Source: Actinoplanes sp. NBRC 103695 (GTDB taxonomy: Bacteria; Actinomycetota; Actinomycetes; Mycobacteriales; Micromonosporaceae). From it: a stretch of 64,000 nucleotides of DNA. The notes under the pieces were generated by a model. The model was not told where the DNA came from. It made no database searches and worked only from the letters and a program-made list of their open reading frames with translations. The translations under genes and the position numbers were made by a program. The stretch covers positions 246,892 to 310,891 of the forward strand of contig NZ_BSTL01000001.1 in assembly GCF_030269485.1 (NCBI RefSeq). The letters run 5' to 3'. Shown piece by piece: positions 8,150 through 18,051 of the stretch; position 1 is the first letter of the stretch; the number at the start of each line of letters is the position of its first letter.

Positions 8150-11081
8150 GCAGGATCGCCCTCTGCAGCAGCGCGTCGGCGACCAGTTCCTGCATCGCCG
8201 GTGCGGAGTCCTTCTGGTAGCGGGCGATCAGATGGTCGAAGATGCCGAGCGCCTCCCGTCGGCCGCCCTTCTTCCGGCCCGTCTCGGACGCGTAAGCGAG
8301 CGCGTCCCCCGGCGCGGAAGCGTTCAACTCCCGCAGAAATACCGCGGCCTTGGCCGCCGCCTCGGCGAACTGCTCCGGAGCCTCCTCGGCCAACTGCTGT
8401 AACCGGCTCAGTGCCTGCTGCGCGGCGTCGATCCGCTGATCGGGATCCCACCGGGCGGCAACGGCCCTGTTGTGGAGAGCGTCCGCCAGGATGCTCCGCA
8501 CGATGGTGGAGTCCTGGCCGTCGTAGCGGGCGATCAGGTCGTCGTAGACGGCTGCGGCTTTTCTGCTGCGCCCGGACGTGAACAGCAGGTTCCCCTTGTT
8601 GAACATGCCCAACGCGACGATCTCCGCGATGCGCGGCGACGTGGCGGTCCCGAAGCGGGCGATCAGCTCGTCGAACGCCTGGAGCGCCGGTTCGATCTCA
8701 TTCTCAGCCGCCATGGCCATCCCCTTCTCGAACAGAAATCCGGCGAAATCCTCGTGCAACCAGGGCGAGCTGGGGAGATATTGGCTGAGGAAGCCCCCCG
8801 CGGCGACTCGCCCCTTGGTGAAGACGTGATCCTTGCCGAGCGTCTCTTCCAGATGGCCGCGCAGCCGGCGCGCCTCGTTGTCCGCCTCGGCGCCCGGACG
8901 CGATCGCCGCAGCGACTCGATGTGGTTGCTCCGCGCGATCAGGGTGATGAACCCGTTCTCCCCATACGTCCTTGTCGCATCCGCGGCCACGGTTCTGAGC
9001 AGTCTCTCGGCCGCGGGCCAATCGCCCTGCCAGCCGACCTCGATGGCCGTGAGCTGGCGCGTCATCAGGGTGAGCCGGAAGTCCGCGCCCAGGACCCGCC
9101 GTTGTTGTGCCAGTAGTTCCTCGTAATCCGGGCGGACCTGTTCCCAGGACAGCTGCCGACGGCGTGCGTCCAGAACGTTGTGCCGGGCCGCCAGCACCAC
9201 CGCGCTGTCAGCGGGCCAGCTGCCCGATCGGACCTTCAGCACTTCCAGCCAGATGCGCTCGGCCTCCGCGGGATGGGTTGATGACCCAAGCAGACGAGCG
9301 AGTTGCTGCCAGGCTTCCAGGCGGGTCTCCGCCACCGGTTCGTTCCATGCCGAGCGGGCATCGAGCAGAGACCGTAGGAGCGTGATACCGGCCTGGGCAC
9401 GGTCCATGTATCCATAGGCCTGAGCCGCGTGTTCGCTCGTCGTGGCCAGCGTGATCAGGGCGGCGTCGTCCAGTCGCGGGGCGGAGTGCGTCAGAAGGGC
9501 TTGCAGGTGCGGGGTGAGCAGCCGGTACTTCGCCCAGGCGGAGAGCCGGTCCGGACTCAGCCCGTCGAGTTCGGTGGCGATCAGCGTGACCGCGGTGATG
9601 CGGATGAGGCGCTCGTGCGCCTTCGCGCGCGTTTCCAGCAGGTGCTGCCGGTTGGTGTCGGCGACCACGGCATGCACCCGAATCCCCGGCCCGGTGATGC
9701 CACGCCTGCGGGATCCCGGCTCGGCCAAGGTGATCAGGCCGAGGTTGTCAAGTCCTTCCAGCAGCTGACGCAGGCTCGGTGGAGCGGCGCCCCTGACGCA
9801 GGCGGCGAGGAACGAGTCGAGCCGGTTGCCGAGCAGCGCCAGCGGTATCGACTCACCCGCGGCGAAGCAGCTGAGCAACCGCAGAGCCGGGCGCGCCTGC
9901 GGCATCCCGCGAGCGGCCAGGGCGTCGAGCGACAGCTCCCAGGTCCGCATCAGCATCATGCGTTCGACCGCGGCGGGATTGTCCGCGGCCGTCTCGGCGG
10001 CCCGGACGAAGCGTGGGTCGGCGTCCAGCGCCGCGTGATAGCCCCGGAAGGTGTTGTGGGGGGCGTACGGGCTGTTGAGATAGAGACCGGCCAGCCGCAG
10101 GGCCAGCGGGAGTTTCCCGAGCCGGCGGGCCAGGTCCCGCGCCTCGGATTTCGGGCCGGCCCGCGGTGCGAGATCGAGCAGGATCGCGGCGGCGGCGTCG
10201 TCCTCGAGTTGCCCGACGTCGATCACGGACGCCTTCGCCGGCCATCGGTCTCTGCTCCGGTGCCGGCTCGTCACCAGGACCAGCCCGGTACGCGCGACAC
10301 GGAGCCAGCCGGTTCCGTCGCGCACCGGCTCGGCCTCTCGGCCCCCGTCCCGCCCGGGCCGGCCCAGCATCTCCAGCTCATCGGCGTTGTCGACGATCAG
10401 CAGCCATCCGGCGGGGGCGTCGTCCAGCAGCCGCCACAGCTGATCGGGACTCTCCGGGGTGGCGGCGCCGATCTCGGCCACCGTGGCCTGGTCGGAGGTG
10501 AGCCCGGCTGCGACGGCGCGCAGCCCGTCGACGAGGCCGCCGGCGGTCACGGCCGAGACCTCCCACGCGGGGTCGTCCTGCTGCCCGTGGACAGCGGCGC
10601 TGCGGACGAGTTCCCGCGCCAGCGTGGACTTGCCCGTGCCGCCGGCGCCCGCGAGCACCACGAGACCACCCTGACGCCGGTATTCCGCCAGAGTGGCGAG
10701 GAGACTCTTCCGGCCGCGCACCCGTTCCGGCAGTCCCTCGACGCGGACCGGCGCGCTGTACAGCGGTGCGAAGCCGTCCTCGTCGTCCTCGTCGGGCTCG
10801 GCCCCGGCTGTCTGCCCTTCCGCTGAGGGCTCGTCCAGGACGCCGTAATCCTTCGGCGGGACAACCTCCGGCACGGCCGGAGCCTGCGGGTCATAGGCCA
10901 GGACCGCTATCGCCCCGAGGAGGGCGACCGCGGTCCAGATGACCCATGGCCGTTGCAGGAAGCCGGGTAGCGGCAGGCCCGTCGCGATGTTGCTGGCGAG
11001 CGGCAACAGCACGAGCATGCAGACGCCGGAGACGACCGAGGTGACCTTGCGCAGCCTGCGCCGCCGCTGGTCGTCCGGCAT
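8088..11081 (-). CDS. Membrane-anchored STAND (NB-ARC-like) ATPase with TPR-like C-terminal half
   Basis: 997-residue signal-transduction ATPase. Two hydrophobic segments (about 15-35 and 46-63) anchor it; an acidic linker follows. The NTPase domain has Walker A GAGGTGKS (145-152), a Walker B-like GWLLIVDNADELEML, a sensor-like LVLVTSRHRSRDRW and the GLPL-like GKLPLALRLAG. The rest (about 420-980) is helical and repeat-like, compatible with TPRs. There is no obvious effector or DNA-binding domain. Such proteins act as switches or scaffolds in regulation or defence; the partner is not evident from the neighbours. The gene stands alone and overlaps lacI tail to tail. Confidence 0.75.
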   Translation of the reverse strand: MPDDQRRRRLRKVTSVVSGVCMLVLLPLASNIATGLPLPGFLQRPWVIWTAVALLGAIAVLAYDPQAPAVPEVVPPKDYGVLDEPSAEGQTAGAEPDEDDEDGFAPLYSAPVRVEGLPERVRGRKSLLATLAEYRRQGGLVVLAGAGGTGKSTLARELVRSAAVHGQQDDPAWEVSAVTAGGLVDGLRAVAAGLTSDQATVAEIGAATPESPDQLWRLLDDAPAGWLLIVDNADELEMLGRPGRDGGREAEPVRDGTGWLRVARTGLVLVTSRHRSRDRWPAKASVIDVGQLEDDAAAAILLDLAPRAGPKSEARDLARRLGKLPLALRLAGLYLNSPYAPHNTFRGYHAALDADPRFVRAAETAADNPAAVERMMLMRTWELSLDALAARGMPQARPALRLLSCFAAGESIPLALLGNRLDSFLAACVRGAAPPSLRQLLEGLDNLGLITLAEPGSRRRGITGPGIRVHAVVADTNRQHLLETRAKAHERLIRITAVTLIATELDGLSPDRLSAWAKYRLLTPHLQALLTHSAPRLDDAALITLATTSEHAAQAYGYMDRAQAGITLLRSLLDARSAWNEPVAETRLEAWQQLARLLGSSTHPAEAERIWLEVLKVRSGSWPADSAVVLAARHNVLDARRRQLSWEQVRPDYEELLAQQRRVLGADFRLTLMTRQLTAIEVGWQGDWPAAERLLRTVAADATRTYGENGFITLIARSNHIESLRRSRPGAEADNEARRLRGHLEETLGKDHVFTKGRVAAGGFLSQYLPSSPWLHEDFAGFLFEKGMAMAAENEIEPALQAFDELIARFGTATSPRIAEIVALGMFNKGNLLFTSGRSRKAAAVYDDLIARYDGQDSTIVRSILADALHNRAVAARWDPDQRIDAAQQALSRLQQLAEEAPEQFAEAAAKAAVFLRELNASAPGDALAYASETGRKKGGRREALGIFDHLIARYQKDSAPAMQELVADALLQRAILLSRPDDETPGESRTGPAPGR

Positions 11082-11160
11082 GCCGCGCCTACCGAGCCGG
11101 TGCGCTGAACACGGCCTCGGGAACGGTCACAGCGCTCAGCATCTCATGTGGACACGCGCA

Positions 11161-11202
11161 GTGGTAGCTCAGCGCGACTTTCCGGCCGCGCTGAGCTACC
11201 AC
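11161..11202. terminator. Strong hairpin between the ATPase gene and the mannosidase operon
   Basis: Perfect 16-bp inverted repeat (GTGGTAGCTCAGCGCG / CGCGCTGAGCTACCAC) with a 10-nt loop, 5 nt past the stop codon of the minus-strand alpha-mannosidase gene. It is best read as that operon's terminator; it also separates it from the promoter region of the STAND ATPase gene. Confidence 0.75.
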
Positions 11203-11207
11203 TCTCG

Positions 11208-14183
11208 TCAGGCGGCTCGGGTGATGCGGAGCGTGACGATCTCGAAAGGCCGCAGCGACAAGGAACGTTCGTTCTCCGGGAGGTCCGGCAGCGGACGTTC
11301 GTGCAGGTCGGTGCGCTGGAAGCCAGTCGCCTCGAACGAAGTGTCAACAACGGTGCTTCCGGGCGTACCCAAGGACTCGTAGAGCCGGACCACGACGTCG
11401 CCGGACCGGTCGTCGGCCAGCTTGACCGCCTCGATCAGGACGCCCGGGGAGCCCTCCAGGCGCACCAGCGCCGGCACCCCGCGCCCACCGGTACGGGTGA
11501 CCGGCGGCAGGTTGAGCGCGTAGCCCGCGGCCACCGCGTCGGCAGGCGTCGCCGCCGGGACGAACCGGAAGCGCAGGTCGTGCGACCCCTGGTCGGTGTC
11601 CGGGTCGGGGAACCTCGGCCCGCGCACCAGCGTCGCCCGGACCTGGGTGGCCATGCCGCCGCCCTCGCGGGCCACCCGCCGCACCTCGTGCCCGTAGGTG
11701 CCGTCGTTGGCCAGCGCCACCCCGACCGGCTCGCCCACGTGCACCCAGCGGTGCGCGGCCACCTCGAAGCGGGCGGCGTCCCACGACGTGTTCTCGTGCG
11801 TGGCCCGGGTGACGTGCCCGAACTGCGTCTCGAAACGCGCGCGGTCGGCGTGCACGTCCGCGTCGAAGCCCAGCTTGAGCAGCCGGTGCTGCTCGTGCCA
11901 GTCCACCTCGACGCGGATCTCGACGCCTGCCTGGCCGGGCCGCACGGTGAACGTCTGCCGCGCGGTGGACGAGCCGAACGCGCGCTCGACGACAGCCTGG
12001 GCGGCGCCGTCCTCGGTGACGGAGAAAGTGGACGACTCCACGCCGGTCACGTCCTCGACGGTGGCCCGGTAGTGCCGGTCCACGTCCCAGGCGTCCCAGT
12101 GCGCGGGGTAGTCCGGGTGCAGCTGCAGCACGCCGCCGCGGCCGCCGGGGGCGATGGCCTCGGTGCCGGTGGCGACGTCGACCAGCGACACGATCGTCCC
12201 GTCCTCGCCCAGGGTGACCTCGGTGCGATCCGACCGCAGGGTCCGGCCGTCGACCTCCGCCCGTGCTTCCGACGCCGGAGACTGGATGACGGCCTCGCCG
12301 GCGGTGGGGCGGGAGTCGAACACGACAGCGTTGTCACCCGGGCCGGCCAGCGCTTCCTGCGACTTTTCGATGAGTGCGGCCAGAACCACCGCAAGCTCCG
12401 CGTAGGTCTCGCGGGCCTCGCGGTGCACCCAGGAGATCGACGACCCGGGCAGGATGTCGTGGAACTGGTGCAGCAGGACGGTCTGCCAGTGGTCGCGCAG
12501 CTCGTCGTACGGATAGTCGGCCACGCCGAGCACCGCCGCGGTCGCCGCCCACAGCTCCGCCTCGCGCATCAGGTGCTCGCTGCGCCGGTTGCCGCGCTTC
12601 ATCGCCGCCTGCGACGTGAGCGTGCCGCGGTGCAGCTCCAGGTACAGCTCGCCGTACCACTGTGGTGGTTCCGGCAGCTCGGCCCGGGCCGCGTCGAAGA
12701 ACGCCTCCGGCCCCTCCAGGCGTACCTTGGGCACCCCCTCCATGCCGGCGGCCCGCCGCGCCCGCGCGAGCATCTCCCGGGTCGGGCCGCCACCGCCGTC
12801 GCCGAACCCGAACGGCAGCAGCGACCGCGTCGCGGCGCCCTTCTCCTTGAAGTTGCGCGCGCTGAAGTTCAGCTCCTTCACCGTGATCTCGCCGTTGTAC
12901 GTGTCGGCCGGCGGGAAGTGCGTGAACACCGAGGTCCCGTCGATGCCCACCCACTCGAGCGTGTGGTGCGGGAAGCGGTTGACCCGGTTCCAGGAGATCT
13001 TCTGGGTGAGGAAGTAGTCGATGCCGGCCTGCCGGACGATCTGCGGCAGCGCGCCCGAGTAGCCGAACGAGTCGGGCAGCCAGGCCACCCGCGTCTCGTG
13101 GCCGAGGTGCTCGCGGAAGAACCGGGCGCCCTCGGTGAACTGCCGGACCATCGCCTCGCCGCCGGGCAGCACCGTGTCGGACTCCACCCACTGGCCGCCG
13201 ACCGGCACGAACCGGCCCTCGGCGACCCGCTGCTTGGCCCGCTCGAACAGCGCCGGGTGGTCCTCGCGCAGCCACGCCCAGTGCTGCGCGGCGGACATCA
13301 CGTAGACCAGGTCGTCGTTCTCGTCCATCAGCTGCAGCACGTTCGCGACCGTCCGGGCGACCTTGCGCCGCGTCTCGCGCAGCGGCCACAGCCAGGCCGA
13401 GTCGATGTGCGCGTGCCCGACCGCGCTGACCGTGTGCGCGCTGGCCGACGCCGGCGCCTCCAGCACCTTCACGAGCGGTTCGCGGAGCAGCTCAACATCC
13501 TTCGTCCCGTACGCGTCGACGAGATCGAGCGTCCGGTCGAGGGCGCGCACCGCCAGCGCCCGCAGCGTCACGTCGACGCCCGGCTCGTTGAGCAGCCCGG
13601 CAACGAGCTCGATGTCGTGCACGAGGCCGGCGAGGGCCAGGTCCCGGACGACGACGGCGGCCGCGTCGAGCGTGTACAGCTCCTCCTCGCCCGCGGTCCG
13701 GCGGTCGCCGAGCTGGGAGGGCGCGAACTGGGAGACGCCGTTGCCGAAGAACTTCGGGTTCGCCGCCGCCTCGAGATAGAGCTCGAAGGAGCCCGCGTCC
13801 GGCAGCGGGATCCAGGTGTTGCGCGGCTCGACGGCCTTGATCACCGTGCCGTCGGCGTCGTAGACCAGCCCCTCGGACTGGAAGCCGGGCATCTGCTCGC
13901 CCGCCCAGCCGAGGTCGACCTCCAGCTCCACGCGTGTGCCGCGGGCCTCCGCCGGGACCGTGCCGGTGATCCGGAACCAGATGGTGTCCCACGGCCGGCC
14001 CCACCGGCCGCCGATCGGGAACGGCTGGTAGTCGGCCTCCCTGGCGACCTTGAACGGGACCGGCTCGCCGCGCACCTCCCACGCCGCCACCTCGACCTCG
14101 GCCACGGGCACGGCCACTGCCGGGTTGATGCGGTCACGGAGGGCGCGGTCGAGCCGCTGCTGGGTGATGTCCTCGGAGTGCAT
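11208..14183 (-). CDS. Alpha-mannosidase, GH38
   Basis: 991-residue class II alpha-mannosidase that hydrolyses alpha-mannosides with retention. The metal-binding motif HAHIDSAW (His257/His259/Asp261) and the nucleophile motif WLPDSFGYSG (Asp371) are present, followed by the middle helical domain and large beta C-terminal domains. No signal peptide is seen, so it acts in the cytoplasm. It begins 12 nt after the stop of the ABC ATPase gene and is the last gene of the transporter operon, which suggests that the imported ligand is a mannoside or that the two are co-induced. Confidence 0.93.
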   Translation of the reverse strand: MHSEDITQQRLDRALRDRINPAVAVPVAEVEVAAWEVRGEPVPFKVAREADYQPFPIGGRWGRPWDTIWFRITGTVPAEARGTRVELEVDLGWAGEQMPGFQSEGLVYDADGTVIKAVEPRNTWIPLPDAGSFELYLEAAANPKFFGNGVSQFAPSQLGDRRTAGEEELYTLDAAAVVVRDLALAGLVHDIELVAGLLNEPGVDVTLRALAVRALDRTLDLVDAYGTKDVELLREPLVKVLEAPASASAHTVSAVGHAHIDSAWLWPLRETRRKVARTVANVLQLMDENDDLVYVMSAAQHWAWLREDHPALFERAKQRVAEGRFVPVGGQWVESDTVLPGGEAMVRQFTEGARFFREHLGHETRVAWLPDSFGYSGALPQIVRQAGIDYFLTQKISWNRVNRFPHHTLEWVGIDGTSVFTHFPPADTYNGEITVKELNFSARNFKEKGAATRSLLPFGFGDGGGGPTREMLARARRAAGMEGVPKVRLEGPEAFFDAARAELPEPPQWYGELYLELHRGTLTSQAAMKRGNRRSEHLMREAELWAATAAVLGVADYPYDELRDHWQTVLLHQFHDILPGSSISWVHREARETYAELAVVLAALIEKSQEALAGPGDNAVVFDSRPTAGEAVIQSPASEARAEVDGRTLRSDRTEVTLGEDGTIVSLVDVATGTEAIAPGGRGGVLQLHPDYPAHWDAWDVDRHYRATVEDVTGVESSTFSVTEDGAAQAVVERAFGSSTARQTFTVRPGQAGVEIRVEVDWHEQHRLLKLGFDADVHADRARFETQFGHVTRATHENTSWDAARFEVAAHRWVHVGEPVGVALANDGTYGHEVRRVAREGGGMATQVRATLVRGPRFPDPDTDQGSHDLRFRFVPAATPADAVAAGYALNLPPVTRTGGRGVPALVRLEGSPGVLIEAVKLADDRSGDVVVRLYESLGTPGSTVVDTSFEATGFQRTDLHERPLPDLPENERSLSLRPFEIVTLRITRAA

Positions 14184-14195
14184 ACCTGATATTGC

Positions 14196-15233
14196 TCAGG
14201 AAGTGCCCTCCAGCGCTACCGCCACGGGCCGGATCTCCAGACGGACCCGGGTGCCGGGCGCCAGCTCGGTGACCCGTCCGGACGCCACCTGCGCGGTTAC
14301 CAGAGCATCGCCGACCTGCACGATCACCCGGCTGAAAGGTCCCAGGAAGCTCGCCGTGAGCACCTTGCCGGGACCGTCCGTGTCCGGCACCACATCGACG
14401 GACTCCGGGCGTACCAGAGCAGTGACCTGGGTCTTGTCTCCCGATGCCGGCGTAACCAGGGGCAGGGCGGTGCCCATGACCTCGACGCCGTCGCCCTTGA
14501 GGACGCCGGGCAGGCGGTTGCTCAGACCGACGAAGTCGGCGACGAACGCCGTGGCGGGGGAGAGGTAGACGTCCGCGGGGGCGCCGAGCTGCTCCAACCG
14601 GCCCGACCGCATGACGCCGACCCGGTCCGCGACCGCGAGCGCCTCCTCCTGGTCGTGCGTGACGAAGAGCGTGGTGGTCCCGACCTCGGTCTGGATCCGC
14701 TTGATCTCCTCGCGCAACTGCACCCGCACCTTCGCGTCCAGCGCGGAGAGCGGCTCGTCCAGCAGCAGCACCGTGGGCCGGATCGCGAGCGCCCGGGCCA
14801 GCGCGACCCGCTGCTGCTGACCGCCGGAGAGCTGATGCGGGTAACGGTCCGCGTGCGAGGCGATGCCGACCAGCTCGAGCATCTCCGCGGCCCGGTTCTT
14901 GTCCGCGCCGCGCTTGCGGAGCCGGAGGCCGAACTCCACGTTCTGCCGGGCCGTGAGGTGCGGGAACAGGCTGTACGCCTGGAACACCATGCCCATGTCG
15001 CGGCGGTTGGCGGGCAGCCCGGTGATGTCCTTGCCGTCCACCACCACGGTGCCGCTGTCCGCGTCCTCCAGGCCGGCCAGCACCCGCAGCGCGGTGGTCT
15101 TGCCGCAGCCGGACGGGCCGAGCAGGGCGATCAGCTCGCCGGGGTGCAATTCGAGATCAAGACCATCGAGCGCGTGTACGGTGCCGAACGTGCGCCGCAG
15201 GCCTTGCAGATGTACGGCGACGCCGCCGTTCAC
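14196..15233 (-). CDS. ABC transporter ATPase (PotA/FbpC type)
   Basis: 345-residue ATP-binding subunit. Walker A GPSGCGKTT, Q-loop, signature LSGGQQQRVALARAL, Walker B VLLLDEPLSALD and the switch His (FVTHDQEEAL) are all present, followed by a TOBE-type C-terminal domain. The GTG start has GGAGG 6 nt upstream. It powers the two permeases encoded upstream. The family serves spermidine/putrescine, iron, thiamine and similar ligands; association with a mannosidase gene is atypical for it. Confidence 0.92.
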   Translation of the reverse strand: MNGGVAVHLQGLRRTFGTVHALDGLDLELHPGELIALLGPSGCGKTTALRVLAGLEDADSGTVVVDGKDITGLPANRRDMGMVFQAYSLFPHLTARQNVEFGLRLRKRGADKNRAAEMLELVGIASHADRYPHQLSGGQQQRVALARALAIRPTVLLLDEPLSALDAKVRVQLREEIKRIQTEVGTTTLFVTHDQEEALAVADRVGVMRSGRLEQLGAPADVYLSPATAFVADFVGLSNRLPGVLKGDGVEVMGTALPLVTPASGDKTQVTALVRPESVDVVPDTDGPGKVLTASFLGPFSRVIVQVGDALVTAQVASGRVTELAPGTRVRLEIRPVAVALEGTS

Positions 15234-15291
15234 GCCGTTCCTCCGAACCTAGAAGTGACAGAACAGCGATCAAGACACTCGCTTCGCTCGG

Positions 15292-16083
15292 TCATGACGC
15301 GCTTCTCTTTCGTCGATCGCCGACCAGGGACAACAGCAGGAGCAGCACGAACGCCAGCAGCAGCGCCGCCAGCGAGACGGCCACCGACATGGTGGCGCTG
15401 CTCTTGCCCAGGAGGTTGATCGCCACCTGCAGGTTGGTGCGGTTCAGCAGGGAGGCGATGGTGAACTCGCCGAGCACCAGGGCGACCGTGAGGAACGCCG
15501 CGGAGAGCACCGCCGACCGGATGTTCGGCAGGACCACCCGGGCCATCACGGTGAACCAGCTCGAACCCAGGCTGCGGGCCGCCTCGGCGAGTGTCTTGAC
15601 GTCGATCGCGGACAGGCCGGCGTCGATCGCGCGGTAGGCGTACGGCAGGACCAGGATCGTGTACGCGAAGGTCAGCGTCAGCGACGAGCCGCCGATCAGG
15701 TAGTTCACCCACGCGTACACCGGCGCCAGCCCGACCACGAGCACGATCGCCGGGATGGTCAGCGGCAGCAGGCAGATGAACTCGACCAGCCGCCGCAGTC
15801 CGGGCAGCCGCAGCCGGACCCAGATCGCGGTCGGCACCAGCAGCGCCAGCATCAGCACCGCGGTCAGCGCCGCCTGCCCGAGCGACATCAGGATGCCCTC
15901 GGCCAGGTCCGGGTAGGTCGCGCTGAGCTCCGGCCAGTTGATCAGCGTGGACCAGGTGCTCTGCTCGCCGCGGGTGGTGAACTCGACCATCGCCACGATC
16001 GGCAGCAGGAAGAAGATGCCGAGGAGGGTCAGTACCACCCACCGGAAGATGGACTGCTTCCTTCTGAAACTCAGCCGAGCCAC
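15292..16083 (-). CDS. ABC transporter permease 2 (PotC-like)
   Basis: 263-residue permease with about six membrane segments and an EAA loop (LAEAARSLGSSWFTVMARVVLP). The start is taken as the GTG at 16083, inside the last codons of the preceding permease gene (13-nt overlap), giving the N terminus VARLSFRRKQSIFRW and implying translational coupling. It pairs with the permease at 16071-16922. Confidence 0.88.
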   Translation of the reverse strand: MARLSFRRKQSIFRWVVLTLLGIFFLLPIVAMVEFTTRGEQSTWSTLINWPELSATYPDLAEGILMSLGQAALTAVLMLALLVPTAIWVRLRLPGLRRLVEFICLLPLTIPAIVLVVGLAPVYAWVNYLIGGSSLTLTFAYTILVLPYAYRAIDAGLSAIDVKTLAEAARSLGSSWFTVMARVVLPNIRSAVLSAAFLTVALVLGEFTIASLLNRTNLQVAINLLGKSSATMSVAVSLAALLLAFVLLLLLSLVGDRRKRSAS

Positions 16084-16922
16084 TTGGCCGTCCTTCGCTG
16101 GAGCAGCGCGTAGAGCGCCATGACGACGGCGACGACCACGATCATGCCCAGGGCCATCGCCTTGCCCAGGTTGGCCTGACCGAGCACGACCTCGCTGGTC
16201 AGGGCGCCCCGGATCTGCAGCGGGATGATCGGGTTGCCCTGGCTGACCAGGGCGGCCGCGGTCGCGTACGCGGAGAAGGCGTTGGCGAACAGCAGCAGCG
16301 CGCTGCCCAGGAACGACGGCGCCAGCAGCGGGCCGGCCACCTTCGTCCAGTAGACCCAGGTGCTGCCGCCGAGGCTCTCGGCCGCCTCGCGCCACTGCGG
16401 CCGGATGCCGTCCAGAGCGGGCAGGAAGACGATCACCATCAGCGGGATCTGGAAGTACGTGTAGACCAGGATCAGCCCCGGCAGCTCGAAGAGCCACACG
16501 CCGCCGGCGTAGATGTCCACGCCCACCTGCTCGCGCAGGAAGACGGTGGCGAAGCCGGACAGCCCGATCGTGGCGATGAACGCGAACGCCAGCGTGACCC
16601 CGCCGAACTGGGCGAGCACCCCGGACGCGGCGGTCACCGCGCGCCGGAGCAGCCCGTTCGGCCGGGCGGTGACCAGCGCGTACGCCAGTAGCGCCCCGAG
16701 CACCGCACCGATCAGCGCGGTGCTCGCGGACAACAGGATGCTGCGCCCGAACGCGTCCAGGACGTAGCTCTCGCCGAGCGCCCGGACGTTGGCCAGGGTG
16801 ACCCCGCCCCGGTCACCCGCGAACGCCCCGATCACCACGACGAGAGTCGGGGTGACCAGGAAGATCGCGACGTAGGCGAAGAACGGGACGGTGCCGAGCG
16901 CCCTTCTCAGTACGCCTGCCAC
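16071..16922 (-). CDS. ABC transporter permease 1 (PotB-like)
   Basis: 283-residue permease with about six hydrophobic segments and an EAA loop (WREAAESLGGSTWVYWTKVAGP). It starts at GTG 16922, one base after the stop of the binding-protein gene, and overlaps the second permease at its end, so binding protein, both permeases, ATPase and mannosidase form one operon. Confidence 0.9.
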   Translation of the reverse strand: MAGVLRRALGTVPFFAYVAIFLVTPTLVVVIGAFAGDRGGVTLANVRALGESYVLDAFGRSILLSASTALIGAVLGALLAYALVTARPNGLLRRAVTAASGVLAQFGGVTLAFAFIATIGLSGFATVFLREQVGVDIYAGGVWLFELPGLILVYTYFQIPLMVIVFLPALDGIRPQWREAAESLGGSTWVYWTKVAGPLLAPSFLGSALLLFANAFSAYATAAALVSQGNPIIPLQIRGALTSEVVLGQANLGKAMALGMIVVVAVVMALYALLQRRTAKWLG

Positions 16923-16923
16923 G

Positions 16924-18051
16924 TCAGCCGATGGCCTTGGCCCAGTTGGCGGTCAGGTATTCCTTGGCCTTCTTGGTCTGGTCCTCGGTCTGGAACACCG
17001 GGGTGCCCTCGGTCTTGGGCAGCGCGCCGTACGCGGTCTTGTCGATCGTGCCGGCCTTGTCCATCGCCTCGGCGCGGACCGGGCGGGCACCACCCTTGAG
17101 CCAGAGATTCTGACCCTCGTCCGAGTAGAGGAACTCCTGCCACAGCCGCGCGGCGGCCGGGTGCGGGGCGTCCTTGCTGATCGCCTGCACGTAGTACGAG
17201 CCCACCACGGCGCCGGCCGGGACCACGGTCTTCCACGCCGGGGTCTTCTTGGCCTGCGCGACGTTCAGGTAGTCCCAGTCGATGACCACCGGGGTCTGAC
17301 CGGACTCGATGGTCGCCGGGGTCGGGTCCACCGGCAGGAAGTTGCCGGCCGCCTTCAGCTTCTTGAAGAACTCGACGCCGGGCGCGATGTCGTCGGCCGA
17401 GCCGCCGTTGCCGAGCGAGGCCATCACCACGCCGGAGAATGCGGCGCCGGCCTGGGTCGGGTCGCCGTTCAGCGCCACCTTGCCCTTGTACTCCGGCTTC
17501 AGCAGATCGGCCAGGGTCGCCGGGGCGGGCACCTTGGCGCTGTCGTAGCCGATCGCCATGTAGCCGCCGTAGTCGTTGGTCCAGGTGCCGTTCGCGTCCT
17601 TCAGAGCGTCCGGGATCTCCGACCAGGTGGCCGGCTTGTACGGCGCGAACTTGGCCGTGTTGGCGCTGGCCACGGCGCCGCCGAGGTCGAACACGTCGGG
17701 CGCCTTGTCCTGGCCCTTGAGCTGGTCGGCGGCGTTGATCTCGTCCTGGCTGGACGCGTCCGGCTGAGCCGAGTTGACCTTGATGCCGTACTTGGTGCCG
17801 AAGGTCTTGATGATCTCGCCGTAGTTGGCCCAGTCCGGCGGCAGCGCGATGACGTTGAGCTGGCCCTCCTTCTTGGCCTCGGCGATCAGGGCGTCCAGGC
17901 CGCCCAGGTCGGCGGCGGACGCCGCGGTGGCGGCGGTGGCGGTGCCGGACGTGCCGCCCTCGTCCTTGTCCTCGGGCGGGGCGCAGGCCGCGGTGGCGGC
18001 GAAGGCCGTGGCCGCCACCAGGGCGACAGCCGAACGTGCAAGGGTCCGCAC
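16924..18051 (-). CDS. ABC transporter binding lipoprotein (PotD/AfuA-like)
   Basis: 375-residue extracellular binding protein. The GTG at 18051 is chosen: GAGGAGG lies 7 nt upstream and the protein then starts with a lipoprotein signal (VRTLARSAVALVAATAFAAT-AAC). An Asp/Glu/Gly-rich linker follows, then a family-1 solute-binding fold (IEVFFKKLKAAG, VVIDWDYLNVAQ and similar). It is the first gene of the operon that ends in the alpha-mannosidase. The ligand cannot be read from the sequence. Confidence 0.87.
   Translation of the reverse strand: MRTLARSAVALVAATAFAATAACAPPEDKDEGGTSGTATAATAASAADLGGLDALIAEAKKEGQLNVIALPPDWANYGEIIKTFGTKYGIKVNSAQPDASSQDEINAADQLKGQDKAPDVFDLGGAVASANTAKFAPYKPATWSEIPDALKDANGTWTNDYGGYMAIGYDSAKVPAPATLADLLKPEYKGKVALNGDPTQAGAAFSGVVMASLGNGGSADDIAPGVEFFKKLKAAGNFLPVDPTPATIESGQTPVVIDWDYLNVAQAKKTPAWKTVVPAGAVVGSYYVQAISKDAPHPAAARLWQEFLYSDEGQNLWLKGGARPVRAEAMDKAGTIDKTAYGALPKTEGTPVFQTEDQTKKAKEYLTANWAKAIG

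Noticed and set aside
11148..14189. Open frame of about 1000 codons antisense to the GH38 mannosidase
   Set aside because: Shadow of the mannosidase gene; no ribosome site, no recognisable domain, biased composition.
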